Source: Saccharomycodes ludwigii (Eukaryota > Ascomycota > Saccharomycetes > Saccharomycodales > Saccharomycodaceae). Taken from it: a DNA stretch of 64,000 nt. Shown one piece after another: positions 40,306 through 52,500 of this stretch; the stretch's first letter is position 1; every line of letters begins with the position of its first letter. The stretch is from assembly GCF_020623625.1 (NCBI RefSeq), contig NC_060202.1:1615501-1679500 (forward strand), given 5' to 3'. Below the pieces are notes generated by a model. It did not search any database. It saw only the letters and a list, made by a program, of their open reading frames with translations, and was not told the DNA's origin. Position numbers and translations under genes: made by a program.

Positions 40306-42723
40306 TTTTTTTTTAATAATGTTCATTTCTGTATTTATATTTGTAATTTGTATTTATATTTGTAATGAGAAAATGTCAAAGGAAACGATAGTATATATAT
40401 ATATATATATATATATCAAATTATGGTCGACAGTTTACCTTCTTCTTCTTCTTCTTTCCTTTTGCCTCGTCTTTGGTTCTAATTTTTTATTTTTTTTTTT
40501 ATTATTTTTTTTCCTTCTTTATCTTTCCTTTTTGTTCTTTGAAATAGGCTTATATATAGTAAGGTGGGTCATATTGAAAGAGTAACAAAAAGTTAAAAAA
40601 AAGAAAATAAAAAAAAAAAGAAACAAACAAGCAAACAAGAGCCATAAAAAAAAAAGAAAAAAAAAATTTTGTTAAAGTGGCGAATTACAAAAGCTATTGC
40701 AAGAGAAAATCACTATACTTAGTGGGAGAGTAACATTTCTAAGAAATACGCGTACAAAACAATATAAATAAATAAATAAACAAAAAAATAAAATAAAAAG
40801 TTGATTAGAATTAAAAACAAAAACTAAACGAACATCAAAAATTTACAAAAACAAAACAACAAAAAAAAATATATAAATAAGTTGCACAGACATACACGCA
40901 GACACACACACACACACAACGTCAATTTACCTGTACGGTGTTTTACACCCAAGTGGGAGATGTAAGAGTCAGATTCTACATATAAACACCGGTGAGTGTA
41001 TGTGTGAATCCTATAAAACTTAAACAAAAGCAATCTTCTTTCTACAATATCTCTCCCCCTTTTCTTCTTATAGCAATTTCAGTACATTATTATTATTATT
41101 ATTTATGTAAAGAAACAAAGTCTACCCCGATACACAAGTACCATCTAGTAAAATGCAGCCTTTATTTAATTGTTGCCTTTTCTTTAAAACTTTTATACAT
41201 CCAGGAAGACAGTTAAAAATACGACTTTTTTTTTTGTCTTTTTCTCTCTCCTCCCTTCGAACAAGGTATAAGTTGTACGCAACATAACCTTGTGATTTAA
41301 ATAATATCTTTAACCCACCATAACCCCAAGCCTTTACAAAAATACAATTAGTTTTTTCTGAATAACCATTGCCAATTTGACACTTGCTTTAATTAGTTTA
41401 TACATATAAATATAAAAATACTAGATACAAAAAAAAGAGAAAAAAACACGGTTATATATAAATGTATTCTACCTGTAAATAGATACTATATAAACATGAA
41501 TACTGGTATACTTTAACGAATTAGATGCTAGCACACTGGATGTTTATTGTTATAATAATGACACACACACACTATTATAACAATAAACGGAAGAAAAAAA
41601 ATTTTTTTCTCCCTCTTCTTCGACCAACAATCATGCAGAAAAACCGCAAAATATAAAAGCATCAGAAGTCGTAATAAAACAGACCATCAAGTCGTTCCCT
41701 TTCCCATCCTTAACGTATTTTTTTTAAAATTCAATAAACCAAAAGGTGCCAAACTAAACTGGTCAATAGATTAATCTTTTTTTTTTTAAATTAACAACGA
41801 TAAAAAAAAACAAAAAATGAAGCGATTTACATTCAATTGTTTTTGATGCACACATTCAAAAAAATCAAACATACAACACACAATGCACAACGCAAAAAAA
41901 AACATACCAATAGCAATACCAGTATTAAATTCCAATTAATTATTAAACTTGAAGGTAGACAAAGAAAAAAAAACATGAATTGGAGAAGTAAACATTTTTC
42001 TATTAGCATAAAAAAACGTAATATAGTAGCAAACTCAAAAATAACTTCAACTTAACCAAATTTTTTCAGTTTAAACATTCGTAAAAAAAAAACTAGCACT
42101 TCGAGACATCTCTTTTTTTTTTAATTTTTAAAAACCAAAAAAGAAAAAAATTAAAGCTCTTCTCACGATAGTTTAAATAAATAAAATTAAAAAAAATTCA
42201 ACATCAATGATAAAAAAGCAGCAGACACACAAATAAATGTGTTCCATATTAAAAAGTAAATATAAAGGGGCATAGTGAACAACGCAAAACATATAGATAT
42301 TCCTATATATTTCTTCCTCCCTTCGTAAAAAAAAAATAATGTTTCAAAGATCATTCCTTTCCCAAAAAAAAAATCTTTCTCTTTCCCAAAATTAGACCAC
42401 CTTTTTTTTCTTCTCATTCAGACATTAATTTTTCCCCATCCCAAAGGGAAAAAAAAAATTATCATCTAACCAAAAAAACCCAAAAATGTTTCTTTGATTT
42501 TTCTAAAAGACAAAAAAAAAAAAAACAAATATTTCAACAGAAAAATATCCTTTCTAAAAATATTTTTATTCTTTGAGATTCCCAGTCCCAGCAAAAAAAA
42601 AATAATATATTAATCAATTCGTAATAAATTTCAATCTAATAATAAAAATAAAAGCGAAATACGCTTCAAAAAATTTGAAACAAAAAAATAGAAAAAGCAA
42701 CCTCTCGATCTCTTTTGGCTTCT
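40306..42723. other. 2.4 kb intergenic region upstream of AUR1
   Basis: The longest spacer in the window. It contains a TA repeat (about 40393-40415), an ACGCGT (MCB-type) site near 40748, CA repeats near 40904-40918 and a perfect 16-bp hairpin at 41542-41588. Several A-rich segments run toward the 3' end of the cell-wall gene. I found no tRNA-type box and no ORF worth calling; an unrecognised RNA gene cannot be excluded. Confidence 0.45.
41542..41588. repeat. perfect inverted repeat (16-bp stem, 15-nt loop)
   Basis: GTTTATTGTTATAATA at 41542-41557 is exactly complementary to 41573-41588. The 15-nt loop contains an (AC)n run. It lies about 1.1 kb beyond the stop codon of the cell-wall gene and 1.2 kb upstream of AUR1, so it belongs to no obvious gene. 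Confidence 0.85.
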
Positions 42724-43347
42724 TCATAACAACATCAAAGCACCAGCAACCATGGCGGAACCAAGCGTAATACCCAAAGCTTTTTGTGTACCAAAGTTAG
42801 AAGGAGCAGCGGCATTAGCTTGAACGTTCTTGGCTTCAGCAGTCTTTTCACCTTGGTGATGGGTATTGTTGAACTTACCATACTTGTGAGTACCGGTACT
42901 GGTCTTACTCTTAGAAACCAAATGATGGGTATTGTTGAACTTACCATACTTGTGAGTACCGGTACTGGTCTTACTCTTGGAAAACAAATGATGGGTATTG
43001 TTGAATTTACCATACTTGTGAGTACCAGTACTAGTTTTACTCTTAGAAACCAAATGATGGGTATTGTTGAATTTACCATACTTGTGAGTACCGGTACTGG
43101 TCTTACTCTTAGAAACTAAATGATGGGTATTGTTAAACTTACCATATTTATGGGTACCAGTACTGGTCTTACTCTTAGTACCTTGATGATGAGTGTTATT
43201 AAACTTACCATATTTATGAGTACTGTGAGTAGAAGTAGTAGTAGCTAGAGTAATAGTGGTTGTAGCACTGCTTGAAGTTTCATCAGCAGCAGTGGCCACT
43301 GCACTTAAAGCTGCTAAAGAAGCAATAGCAACTGTCGAATATTTCAT
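42724..43347 (-). CDS. GPI-type cell-wall hydrophilin with six 22-residue repeats (YNL190W family)
   Basis: The 207-residue protein has an N-terminal signal peptide (MKYSTVAIASLAALSAVATA), a Thr/Ser-rich spacer and six tandem repeats of THKYGKFNNTHH(LV/QG/LF)SKSKTSTG from residue 43. It ends in a GPI-attachment-type sequence (APSNFGTQKALGITLGSAMVAGALMLL). S. cerevisiae YNL190W (about 204 aa) has the same layout and the THKYGKFN core, and is a desiccation-related hydrophilin. His/Lys/Asn-rich repeats, two flanking spacers of 2.4 and 1.7 kb, STRE-like AGGGG motifs and a CACGTG upstream are consistent with a highly regulated surface protein. Open frames on other strands across the repeats are shadows. 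Confidence 0.9.
   Translation of the reverse strand: MKYSTVAIASLAALSAVATAADETSSSATTTITLATTTSTHSTHKYGKFNNTHHQGTKSKTSTGTHKYGKFNNTHHLVSKSKTSTGTHKYGKFNNTHHLVSKSKTSTGTHKYGKFNNTHHLFSKSKTSTGTHKYGKFNNTHHLVSKSKTSTGTHKYGKFNNTHHQGEKTAEAKNVQANAAAPSNFGTQKALGITLGSAMVAGALMLL
42856..43221 (-). repeat. 66-bp tandem repeats in the cell-wall gene
   Basis: Six in-frame 66-bp units encode the 22-residue repeats; the inner copies are nearly identical and the first and last have diverged linkers (QGTKS, QGEKT). Copy number is expected to vary between strains. Confidence 0.9.
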
Positions 43348-44430
43348 TATTGTACTATATAACTATTATTGTTGTTGTATTGGAAAAAAAAAAAAGGTAC
43401 CAAACCAAAATGTATCTTATTATATAAATACCGTTTAAAGTTCTATGATTCCACTTTAGAGCACTTGTTTTTCTTCTTTCTCTTCTTCGCTTGATGAAAA
43501 AGTATTTCAAGAAGCAAGAAACAAGAAGTTAAAACTTTAATGGAAAAGATTTAAGTCAAGTTAGACCAACCAAGATGAAAATTAACAAACCAAAAACAAT
43601 TACAACTGTAAAAAAGAAGAAAAAAAAGAAAAATGTTAGATTATAAAAAATAAGAGAAAATTCATGTTGGACATAAGATGTTAAAAAAGTAAGTTCAAAA
43701 GAGAAAAGAGGAAAAACAGGTTCGAAAGAACAAATTAAAAAAAAAGAAAAAAAAAAAAGGAAAGAAATAGAAACAGAAAATAACTGGGTGAGCGAATAAT
43801 CATGCACTTAAATTGACAAGAGTATTTTTTTTATACTATTTTTTTTTTTATTTTTTTAATTTTTTTTTTTTTTAATATTTACTCAAAGAACGAAAAAATT
43901 TTTTTACAATAAAAACCAAAACAAAAACAAAAAACAAAAACAAAAAAAAAACGCAAACGAAGCACACCAAGCATTTTATTATTATCTGATTATTTCTTTT
44001 TTTTTTTTTTTTTTTTTTTTTTTTGTTACTGTTTTTCTATCTCCGTGTACGTCAAAATACAACTACAAGATCTATTTTATTTCATTTTATACGCTATTGC
44101 GTATACATTTTTTATCTGCAACGACAAACAGTCAAACTTTACTACGATGTTTTGTAAGACTTTTTATCTCTAAAATTATGCTGAAGAATTAGTTGAAAAT
44201 ATACGCACAACCACCAAAAAAAAGAAAATTAACAACAAGAAAATGTTAGTTTAAAATAGGGGAAGAAAGCAACACTAAGGCTTATTATTTTTGGCTAAAA
44301 AAGGGAAATGTCAAGAAGACCAAGCCAAAAATGTTGTATGGCATTTTCTATTTACATATATAAAAGATACAAGGTTACGGAAATAATTCTCCTATTTAGG
44401 GTAATCAAAATAATATTAATAAATATTTAC

Positions 44431-44472
<42 letters not shown>

Positions 44473-45033
44473 CCGCAGAAAACGGGATGAGTTCCATTCT
44501 ACAATCACGTGGGCTCTATACTTAAAATAAATACCGCCCGAAAAAGAGGCAAGCCGACGCTATTCATGTAGACTTCTCATTTCACTTTATTCAAACTGTA
44601 TGTTTGTTACACTCAAATACCTTTTGGATTTCTACAAGGGGAGCATGCAATTCTAAACAATGTCACTAAAAATTTAAGACTAATATAGATATACATTTAT
44701 ATATATATATATGTTTATACCTAATTAAAGTGTATACTATTATTAATTTAGAACTTATTAATTATTACCTCGAAGCCAATTAAAAAAAACCCCCCCCACC
44801 ACTACCATATGAACTTTATTGAAAAAGAAAAAAAAAACATAAAACCATTACTTAATCAAAATTTTAAAAAAAAAAAAAAAAAAAATTAAAGCGAGTGAAT
44901 AAATCACTAAATAATAATTTATTATATTAGTGCGAAGTATTTTTTATTTTATTTTGGGATATATGAATATTGTAGCATTTTCTTTAATGGAAAACAGCAG
45001 AATTCATAATTACAATTAATTTTGACAACTCCT
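43348..45033. other. 1.7 kb spacer upstream of the cell-wall gene
   Basis: Promoter region of the minus-strand cell-wall gene and 3' region of the MARVEL gene. It contains T and A runs (T22 near 43999-44022; A37 at 44434-44470), AGGGG motifs near 44257 and 44638, a full ATCACGTG at 44504-44511 and a short C run at 44791-44797. No gene supported. Confidence 0.5.
44504..44511. promoter_or_regulatory. CACGTG (Cbf1/Pho4-type) site
   Basis: ATCACGTG about 1.16 kb upstream of the cell-wall gene start, matching the RTCACRTG consensus. Its effect is unknown; distance makes direct control uncertain. Confidence 0.35.
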
Positions 45034-46145
45034 TCAAGGGTTGGGTGGTAAATTAATGTTACGGGTATCTTGCTGCTGAACATTAGTAGTAGTAGTGGTG
45101 GTAGTAGCCGTGTTTGGAATATCTGGTTGGTGAGATGCGGGAACTGCAACATTTTTGTCAACCTCAACTGAATTAGGGTTATTAGCCGCGTAATTGCCCT
45201 CAGAATATTGATTTTCCTTTTCCAGAATAACATCATTTATAGAAGATGAAGCGCCGCTCAGTTGACGAGAATGGTTGCCATAGGCCCTACCAGTGTTTTG
45301 TTGTCTATTAACGTTAGTAGTATTATCTTGGATGTTGTAATTACCATTTTCTAAATCACCTTCGTTGTCATTATTGTTCTTATCATTGGCTCCGAAATCA
45401 GGTTGTGTTTTATAATATTCTCTGTTAACGAGGGTCAAACCGCTTAATCTGTGCATAGAAACACCTATTTCACCAGAATTCTTCCAGACATCTTTGTAAC
45501 CTTTAAAGTTGTTCATGATAGGTCTGATGATATTATACCAGAACAAAAATGAGCTCACACAAAATAAAACAAATGATAACCCTGCAAAGGCGATAGACGC
45601 TTTAGAAGATTTGCATGGCCTGGAATAGGTTGAATTAACGTACTGGCCCAAGTATGAATTATAATACAAATTATTACTACTATTGTAGGTAGAACTACAA
45701 CTGTACCTACCATGCTGCTTAGCCAAAACAACAAAGGCACAAAGCCATAAAATGGTTACAATTATTTCACATAAAAAGAAAACACCCGGCATGACCCATT
45801 TTCTAGCAAACATTAGAATTAAAATTAAAGCAATTAAATAAAAACAGGAAATGGCGCTAGTAGCAATACCAAAATTAGTCTTGCTATCATGTCTTCCATA
45901 GGCATGAATGGTGTAACATGTCAAACCTAAAGTAATAACGCTAGAGGCAAACTGGAAAAAACGTAAAAGTGTTAATGGTATATATTCCTTAAATACATTT
46001 AAACACTTTTCTTTAAAACATTTTTTTTCTTGATTTTGTTGTTGTTCAGCATTGTTGTTGGTAGCGTATGTACCATGTGGAGTTTCTTGAACATACGTAT
46101 TACGTCCAAATTCGGCCTCGTTATTGGCATCATCAACGTCGTACG

Positions 46146-46179
<34 letters not shown>

Positions 46180-46191
46180 GTAGGTAGTCAT
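45034..46191 (-). CDS. MARVEL-type four-TM membrane protein (YDL218W-like)
   Basis: The 385-residue protein starts with an 11-Asn run and a hydrophilic stretch, then four hydrophobic segments (about residues 73-95, 105-127, 132-155 and 195-220) with a Cys/Tyr/Ser-rich loop between TM3 and TM4. The C-terminal 150 residues are disordered and Asn/Thr-rich. This fold matches MARVEL/Nce102-like fungal proteins. YDL218W (about 317 aa) sits between TIM22 and DTD1 in S. cerevisiae, and this gene sits between the same landmarks on the expected strand. Function is unknown; a plasma-membrane domain role is only inferred from the family. Confidence 0.75.
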
Positions 46192-46951
46192 AGTTGTCTA
46201 TAACTTTTTCAGATATTTAATTTTTCCTTTTCTTTTTTTTTCCTTCCTTTAATTTTTTTTTTTAAAGTTGTAGACATGTATATAGATAATCAAGACAAAA
46301 GGGAAAAAAAAGAAAAAAAGAACATATATATATATATATTAAGCTATATTTTCAATTTCCCTTTGATATATACATTTTTCTTTTTTTTTTTTTTTTGGAA
46401 AAAGAAGGATAGATATTTACCAACCCTTAATTTTTATCATAGGTTGTGCCAACCGAAAACCTTACAGCTTTTAAGTTATTTTATAACATTCAGTTTCCTT
46501 TTTCTCCCTACATTTTTTTAAACTTGCTATGAAATATTCTAGAATTTCAAACAATATATGAAGAAAAAAAAAAAGAAAAAAAAAGAATAAAAATGAAATA
46601 TAAAATACAATGCCAGTGCCTCAATTATTATTTTCCTCACTTTCGTTTCTTTTTTCTTTCTTAATCATTTTAAAGGGTGCACACACTTGTGTGGCGCTAC
46701 CTCTTTATTAACGGATAAATAAAAGATTCCCTTTCCCCCTTTTTCAGTTACACTCGCACTCGCACTCGCACTCGCACAATCGGTAACACTAAACAAATTA
46801 AATGGACATGTATATTATTTAATTTGTGGATACGGTAATGAAAAATACACACACAATTTTATTTCAATAGGATTATGCTAATAAAAATATATAAAAATAT
46901 GTTTAAAAAAAAAAAAAATAGTCATGTGACCAAAATAATACGTGTATAAAA
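46192..46951. other. spacer between the MARVEL gene and DUG3
   Basis: 760 bp with a TA repeat near 46325-46338, a T run near 46380-46396 and a CACTCG hexamer repeat (about four units, 46751-46776). No gene visible. Confidence 0.5.
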
Positions 46952-48046
46952 TTATATTGCATGTATAGCCAAATTTTTGCTTTGTGCACTGGTTGAAGGC
47001 CTTGAACGCCCCTCTCTTTCTAGAGGTGGAACATTTTTCTCCGTTGGAACAGAAACTGGAATAGATCCCATTAAACCCTTCCTTTCGGCCAAGTCGGAAC
47101 TTCTTGTAAACAATGGATCTTCCTGATAGTATTCATCAATAATAGGATGCAATAAAATAGTTTGGTTTTTAATAGTTAACATGCTGTTCGTTGGAACTGC
47201 TGTCCAATCTCCTCTTTCAAATGTTAAAGGTTCAGATGCAACCATAATGACATCCTGATTCCTATCTAATCGTTCCATTCTATACTCTCCAGGTGCATAT
47301 TCTACAAAGCTGGAACCACAGCTGAAATGCAAAGATGCCGCCTCATCAGTTTTAGAAGTAATGTAACGTGAAATTACCACAGAACTACCATCGGTAACAG
47401 CAAAATTCAGTAATGAAGGCTCCTTATTACTGCCAGGAACTTCATAAGCTTCTTTAGTTAAATCTTTAATTCTAGAAATAGTCTTTAATAGGCATTTTCG
47501 TAACACCTTATGTCCAAAATTGCCATCTTTTTTGGTGGGATTATGGCCCATTTTATGTAAAGTATCCAAGAATAATGCAAATGCACATTCCGAATCAGTA
47601 CTTCCTTGTATGTAATTAAAATATTCATCATCCAAATCTGCTAGAAACTTACGTTTTATTAGCTTAAAATTAGCAATGCCGCCATTGTGCATAAATGTTA
47701 AGTTGTGATAAGTAAACGGATGACAGTTGGTTTCAGATAAAACACCATAAGTAGATGCTCTAACATGGGCAAAAACCAAATTACTTTTTGTTTTCTCTGC
47801 TAAAGTATCTAAATTTTGATTGTTCCAAGCAGGTGTAATGGCTTTAAAAATACATGGACCATCCTGATCTAATTCAGCATCGGTTGGATAGTAGGCAACA
47901 CCAAAACCATCACCATTAATAGGTCTCCTTCGATCTAATCTTAATCTACTATCAAAAGATTGGTTAATAATGGAATGGGCTGGCCTCGTCAACAAATGTG
48001 ATAATCTAATAGGTTCGGTCCCTTTAAAAATTAAAAATCTGCACAT
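46952..48046 (-). CDS. DUG3: glutamine-amidotransferase-like subunit of glutathione degradation
   Basis: The 364-residue protein (S. cerevisiae Dug3 about 357) begins MCRFLIFKG; the Cys at position 2 is the class II (Ntn) glutamine amidotransferase nucleophile. Conserved blocks follow: NGDGFGVAYY, FAHVRAST, NCHPF and FMHNGGIANF, then SDSE. Dug3 pairs with Dug2 to cleave the gamma-glutamyl bond of glutathione outside the classical gamma-glutamyl-transpeptidase route. It lies on the same strand as, and next to, DTD1 and CHS1, as expected from YNL191W and YDL219W/YNL192W. Confidence 0.93.
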   Translation of the reverse strand: MCRFLIFKGTEPIRLSHLLTRPAHSIINQSFDSRLRLDRRRPINGDGFGVAYYPTDAELDQDGPCIFKAITPAWNNQNLDTLAEKTKSNLVFAHVRASTYGVLSETNCHPFTYHNLTFMHNGGIANFKLIKRKFLADLDDEYFNYIQGSTDSECAFALFLDTLHKMGHNPTKKDGNFGHKVLRKCLLKTISRIKDLTKEAYEVPGSNKEPSLLNFAVTDGSSVVISRYITSKTDEAASLHFSCGSSFVEYAPGEYRMERLDRNQDVIMVASEPLTFERGDWTAVPTNSMLTIKNQTILLHPIIDEYYQEDPLFTRSSDLAERKGLMGSIPVSVPTEKNVPPLEREGRSRPSTSAQSKNLAIHAI

Positions 48047-48589
48047 ATTTTGTCGTATTTTATTTGGTGTTATCTATATATTATTTTTAAGTACTGATTC
48101 TAGCATTTACTCAAAAAGATTAGTGAATAACTGAATGAAAAAAAAAAATGGATTTACAGCATCATTGGTGTTTTTAAAAAGGAGATAAGTTATATGATAA
48201 AAGATATTGGTGATTTTAAAACCACGCGAACAAACTGTGGTATTCAATCGTTTTTTTTTTTTGTCTCCTTTTTTTTTTTTAAAAAAATTACACAGTAAAT
48301 AATCATTTCCTACGAAAAGATTAGATGCCATTTTTTTTTTTTTTTTTTTTTTTAACAAGCAAAAGTTGACTCATAATAAAATTAAACGAGACAAAATTAA
48401 AAAAAAAAAAAAAAAAATATTGAAATAACTTTGTGATGCATTTCAGACTGTTACTTTTTCGTTCAAATCCTTCTTCTGTACACACAAATGCCTACTAAAA
48501 TCTAATTAAGTACGAATACAAACAAGATTTTTCCACACAAATACAATCAATCATCATCAAATAAATACCGTTAATTTTACTTTATGTAA
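48047..48589. other. spacer between DTD1 and DUG3
   Basis: 540 bp with A/T runs at 48250-48285, 48332-48353 and near 48400-48417. An 83-codon Lys/Phe-rich minus-strand ORF here looks like a shadow of the A/T runs. Confidence 0.5.
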
Positions 48590-49045
48590 TCATTCTTCAC
48601 TATCCAATAAAATTGTAGTTGGGCCCTCGTTTGTTAAAGAACAACTCATCATAGCACCAAAAACACCATCTTGCACTTTATCTTCACCAAGACTTTCCTT
48701 TAATAACTTCAGAAAGAAGGAGTACAGATCTTTAGCAATATGACCCTTTTGAGCCTTATGAAAATCAGGCTTAGTGCCCTTTTTAGTTTTGGCATATAAG
48801 GTGAATTGGGATACAGATAATATGCTTCCGTCTACTTCTTTAATGTTTTTTTTCCACAACTGATTGTTTTGTTCATCTTCGAATAATCTTAAAGTACATA
48901 CTTTGTTGGCTAATTTTGTTACATCATCCTCCGTATCATTTGTAGAAATACCAACTAATAACATATACCCTCTTTTAATACTTGATACTACTTTAGCTTC
49001 AACTACTACTGATGCTTGACTGACTTTTTGAATAACAATTCTCAT
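48590..49045 (-). CDS. DTD1: D-aminoacyl-tRNA deacylase
   Basis: The 151-residue protein matches the family length (Dtd1 about 150). Hallmarks are MRIVIQKVSQASV at the N-terminus, GYMLLVGIS, SVSQFTLYAKTKKGTKPDFHKA and a C-terminal NEGPTT where the family usually reads NxGPVT; the Gly-Pro pair is kept. It removes D-amino acids (D-Tyr and others) from tRNA. The S. cerevisiae gene is, as I remember, interrupted by an intron near its 5' end; here the frame is continuous from the ATG. Confidence 0.93.
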   Translation of the reverse strand: MRIVIQKVSQASVVVEAKVVSSIKRGYMLLVGISTNDTEDDVTKLANKVCTLRLFEDEQNNQLWKKNIKEVDGSILSVSQFTLYAKTKKGTKPDFHKAQKGHIAKDLYSFFLKLLKESLGEDKVQDGVFGAMMSCSLTNEGPTTILLDSEE

Positions 49046-49566
49046 AATATTGCAGATATATTTACTTCCTTTTTAAACACTTTTTGTCAGTTTACGGAGA
49101 AAGAGTTCTATACTTATCTATAATTTTTTTTTTTCGTCTTTTGTATTGGATTCAATAGGAAAAAAAAAAAAAAAAAAAAAAAAATAAAATAAAATAAAAT
49201 AAAATAAAACAAAATTATTTATCCTACTAATATAAACGAAACAAGAAGGTACATATTATCTTTCAAAAGGGAATTTTATTTTTTATTTATTTATTCCTTC
49301 ATTAATTTTTGGATCTTTGGATAAGACTTAATCTATCTTTTTTTTTTTTTTTTTTTTAATTTTTAATTTTTAATTTTTACTTTATTCCACTTACGGGATA
49401 TTTTCTGAATTACATTATCTACCAAGTATTAGCATATAAACTAAGGGTAATTAACAGCTATTAGAAAAAAAAAAAAAAAAAAAATTTTATCAAAGTTAAA
49501 ATCAAAATAAAATAAATCAATAAACTTGCCACCATAACAAATCGTATATAAATTCTGTAATTAGCA
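49046..49566. other. spacer between CHS1 and DTD1
   Basis: 520 bp with an A run followed by (AAAAT)n near 49160-49210, a T run near 49340-49357 with TTTTTAA units and an A run near 49466-49483. No gene visible. Confidence 0.5.
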
Positions 49567-52500
49567 TCAATACTGTCTCCTAGTAAACAGCTTTTTACAA
49601 GACCTCTTGAGCATATATAAAGAACATCCAATAAATCTAATTGCAGCCATAGCTGCTACTAGCCATAGGATAACGGAAAAATATATAGTAGACCTCCTAC
49701 CTAAAATAGTAACTGTAGAAGTAACATCTTTAGTGTCATCTTTTTGCATATTTTGAAATTCACTCAAGGACCCAATTTCCAAAACAACGGCCACAACAGC
49801 AAAATTTGAGACGGACCAGACAATTAAAATTATAGACCTAACCATTGCATAATAGCTCGTCTTTTTTTCATCAAGTGAAGGCTCTGATTCTGAATTAACA
49901 GCAGGCGCAGTACTTAGTTCTTTAATAAATTTTTGGTAATTATTTTCGATCTCAGCAGCAGAAATTGGTATTTCTGTTTTAACAGAACCGTCCTTTTTTG
50001 ACTCAACTTTACCCAAGGATTTGGCTGCAACGGAACCTTTTGTACCCCATGAAATATCATGGACATTAGCAAAAGCATAAATGTTTAAAACGTTGATATA
50101 CGATGGACTCAACAATAGGTACTGAATAAAAGAAGTAAACATATGCCATGGTTGTAACGCAATAACACTACTGGCAAAATACAAAACATATGTAGAACCC
50201 ATAGAAACAATTAAGTCTCTGAATGGCTCTGATTTCATCAAACTGGTAAAAGTTACATGATCTTCGTCAACCACATCTTCAACAGTGTTAACACTTAAAT
50301 AGATACTGCAAAAAACCACATAGATGAACAAAATAGCGAAAAAAATGAAAACAATCAAGTAAAAAGTTGGCGTTCCCTTGGGTTTGTTGCCCAAGGATAA
50401 AATAAACGTTGTTAATAAAGTTAGGCAATATAGCCAATATAAAATCATGGACAAAATACGGAAGCATACAATATCATAGTAGGAGATGGCAATGGATAAC
50501 GTAAGAATACGAAAAACCAAGAAAAACGAACTTAAAGAAAACCATGAAATGAGTGTGTTAAAAAAAAGATAGAGGGATTCAATGGTTAATCCGATTTTTC
50601 TGAGGAATGATTGTCCACTGGTCCATATTTTGTGACAATGAACAAAAGAATATAATGATGCAAAAAAAGAACCATTCATCCACCTCCTTCTTTGTAATAT
50701 AAATTCTGGAATACGAGACGGAACATCTGTTTCACCGTACGAACTCCTACAGTACCTTAAAACCCAATTACTTTGTTTTTTAGTGACAATTTCAAAACAC
50801 AAGATACGATCTTCTGCCAAATACATGTTCGATAAAAATAATTTAATGCTTTGCATATTGTCGCCCATAAAATATTTTTGCAACGGTTCACCCTTTAAAG
50901 CTTCAAATCTATAGGCGGAAAACGCGCCAGGAAGGACAGTAATAAAGCCAAAATTTGATTCTGTGGTCTTATCTAAAATATTACTAAGTTTATATTCAAA
51001 ATTTTGGGCAGCAACAAGTGGATTAAAAAGATCTTTAAAACTTCCACCCAAGTCAACTCTAATTTCGCCACATGCACCACCAACCTGCGGATCCTCAAAT
51101 TCTTTCCACAATTCATAAATAGAATCTTTACCAGGCTTTGTACCAGCATCTAGCAACACAATGACGTTTGGCTGTAACGATTCAGCAAATGCTTCGATGG
51201 CCCAGCGATGAGAGTTGATCTTTTTTTGATTGTTCTCCTTCAAACAAAAAAGTAACTGGACTGGAACTGTTGTTTGGTCACAAACCAATTGTACGCCGTT
51301 TTCGTCGACACTAGCGATGTTAACTTTTGTGGTATGCTCATAAACGTGAGTAATAACTTGTTTACCATTAATTTCACTTTTGGCAAACCCATCTTGATAA
51401 CACCCCAATGCACTTAGTAGTGCCAAAGATCTTGGATTGATCTTTGATCTACCGTCACTAACAATACAAACAACAATTTTCTTCCAGGCATCTGCACCCC
51501 ATGTCAAGGAATTTTTCTTTTTTAAAGTGTGCCTAATATTATCAAAAACACCCTTTAAAGTACGAGACAACAAAATTTCGTCCTCATTGTACATCGTAAT
51601 GACTATGAATAATTCAGTTCTACGGGGGACTAAAAATTTTAATTGACGTAGAGTAAAATTTTCTTGAGAAAATAGATGCGGTTCACAGGTAACGGCCTGG
51701 TATCTCATAAATTTGAATTCATTGGATAGTTTACTTGGATCATCTACACTTTTCGCATAGTTTGATAACAAACTTTCACTTAATGGACAGTCAAAAACAA
51801 AATTGCCGTTATCCAATAAAAACCTCCTAACAGTGCGTAGTCTTTGAGGAAACCCTTTTTTGCCAACGCTCAAAACTTTGGAGGAAGCAGTGTCATCATC
51901 TTTAGCCTCATATTCTGTTTCGCCAGTGGCACTATACTTTTTTGTTAGGCTGGTATGTGTACTTGAATCATCCTCATCCTCAGTTTCATATTCATAACTA
52001 CCTTCCTGACTATCAATATCATATTCATCGTCTTCATTAAAGCCATCGTTCTCCTCATTGTCATAACTACTATTAGCAAAGTTTCTACTATTATTTTTAT
52101 TTGAGTTGGAATATTCGCCTAAATCAAAATGTTGTTCCAAATTCTTATTTCTTGAAGGAGATTTATTTGTAGAACGACCCTTATATGCTAGACTTAAATT
52201 ACGGTTGACATTGTCGTGTGTATTGGTATGGAACATTTGATAAGTTTCTGGATTAATAAATGTGTTTTTTTGTGAATAAGGATTAACCATATTACCTTGT
52301 TTGTTAATATATGAGTTAATTGGATAATCATCACCTTGTTGTTCAATAGGTCCGCCTTCTAAATCACCGTTCAAATTGAATATACTAGTTACCTCATCAA
52401 AGTTGTTAGTATTGCCATGGATAATACTATTGCCATCATTAATATAACTATCATTGGAAGTTGGGTTGCGTTTAATAAATAATGGATGTATCTCCGGCGA

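Noticed and set aside
42735-43119. Long overlapping ORFs on both strands across the cell-wall gene
   Set aside because: They follow from the 66-bp repeats lacking stops in other frames; the minus frame with signal peptide and GPI tail is the gene.
44504-44545. ATCACGTG near a CCCGAAA, as CDEI/CDEIII
   Set aside because: Only about 30 bp apart with no AT-rich CDEII between them; the E-box is better read as a simple regulatory site.
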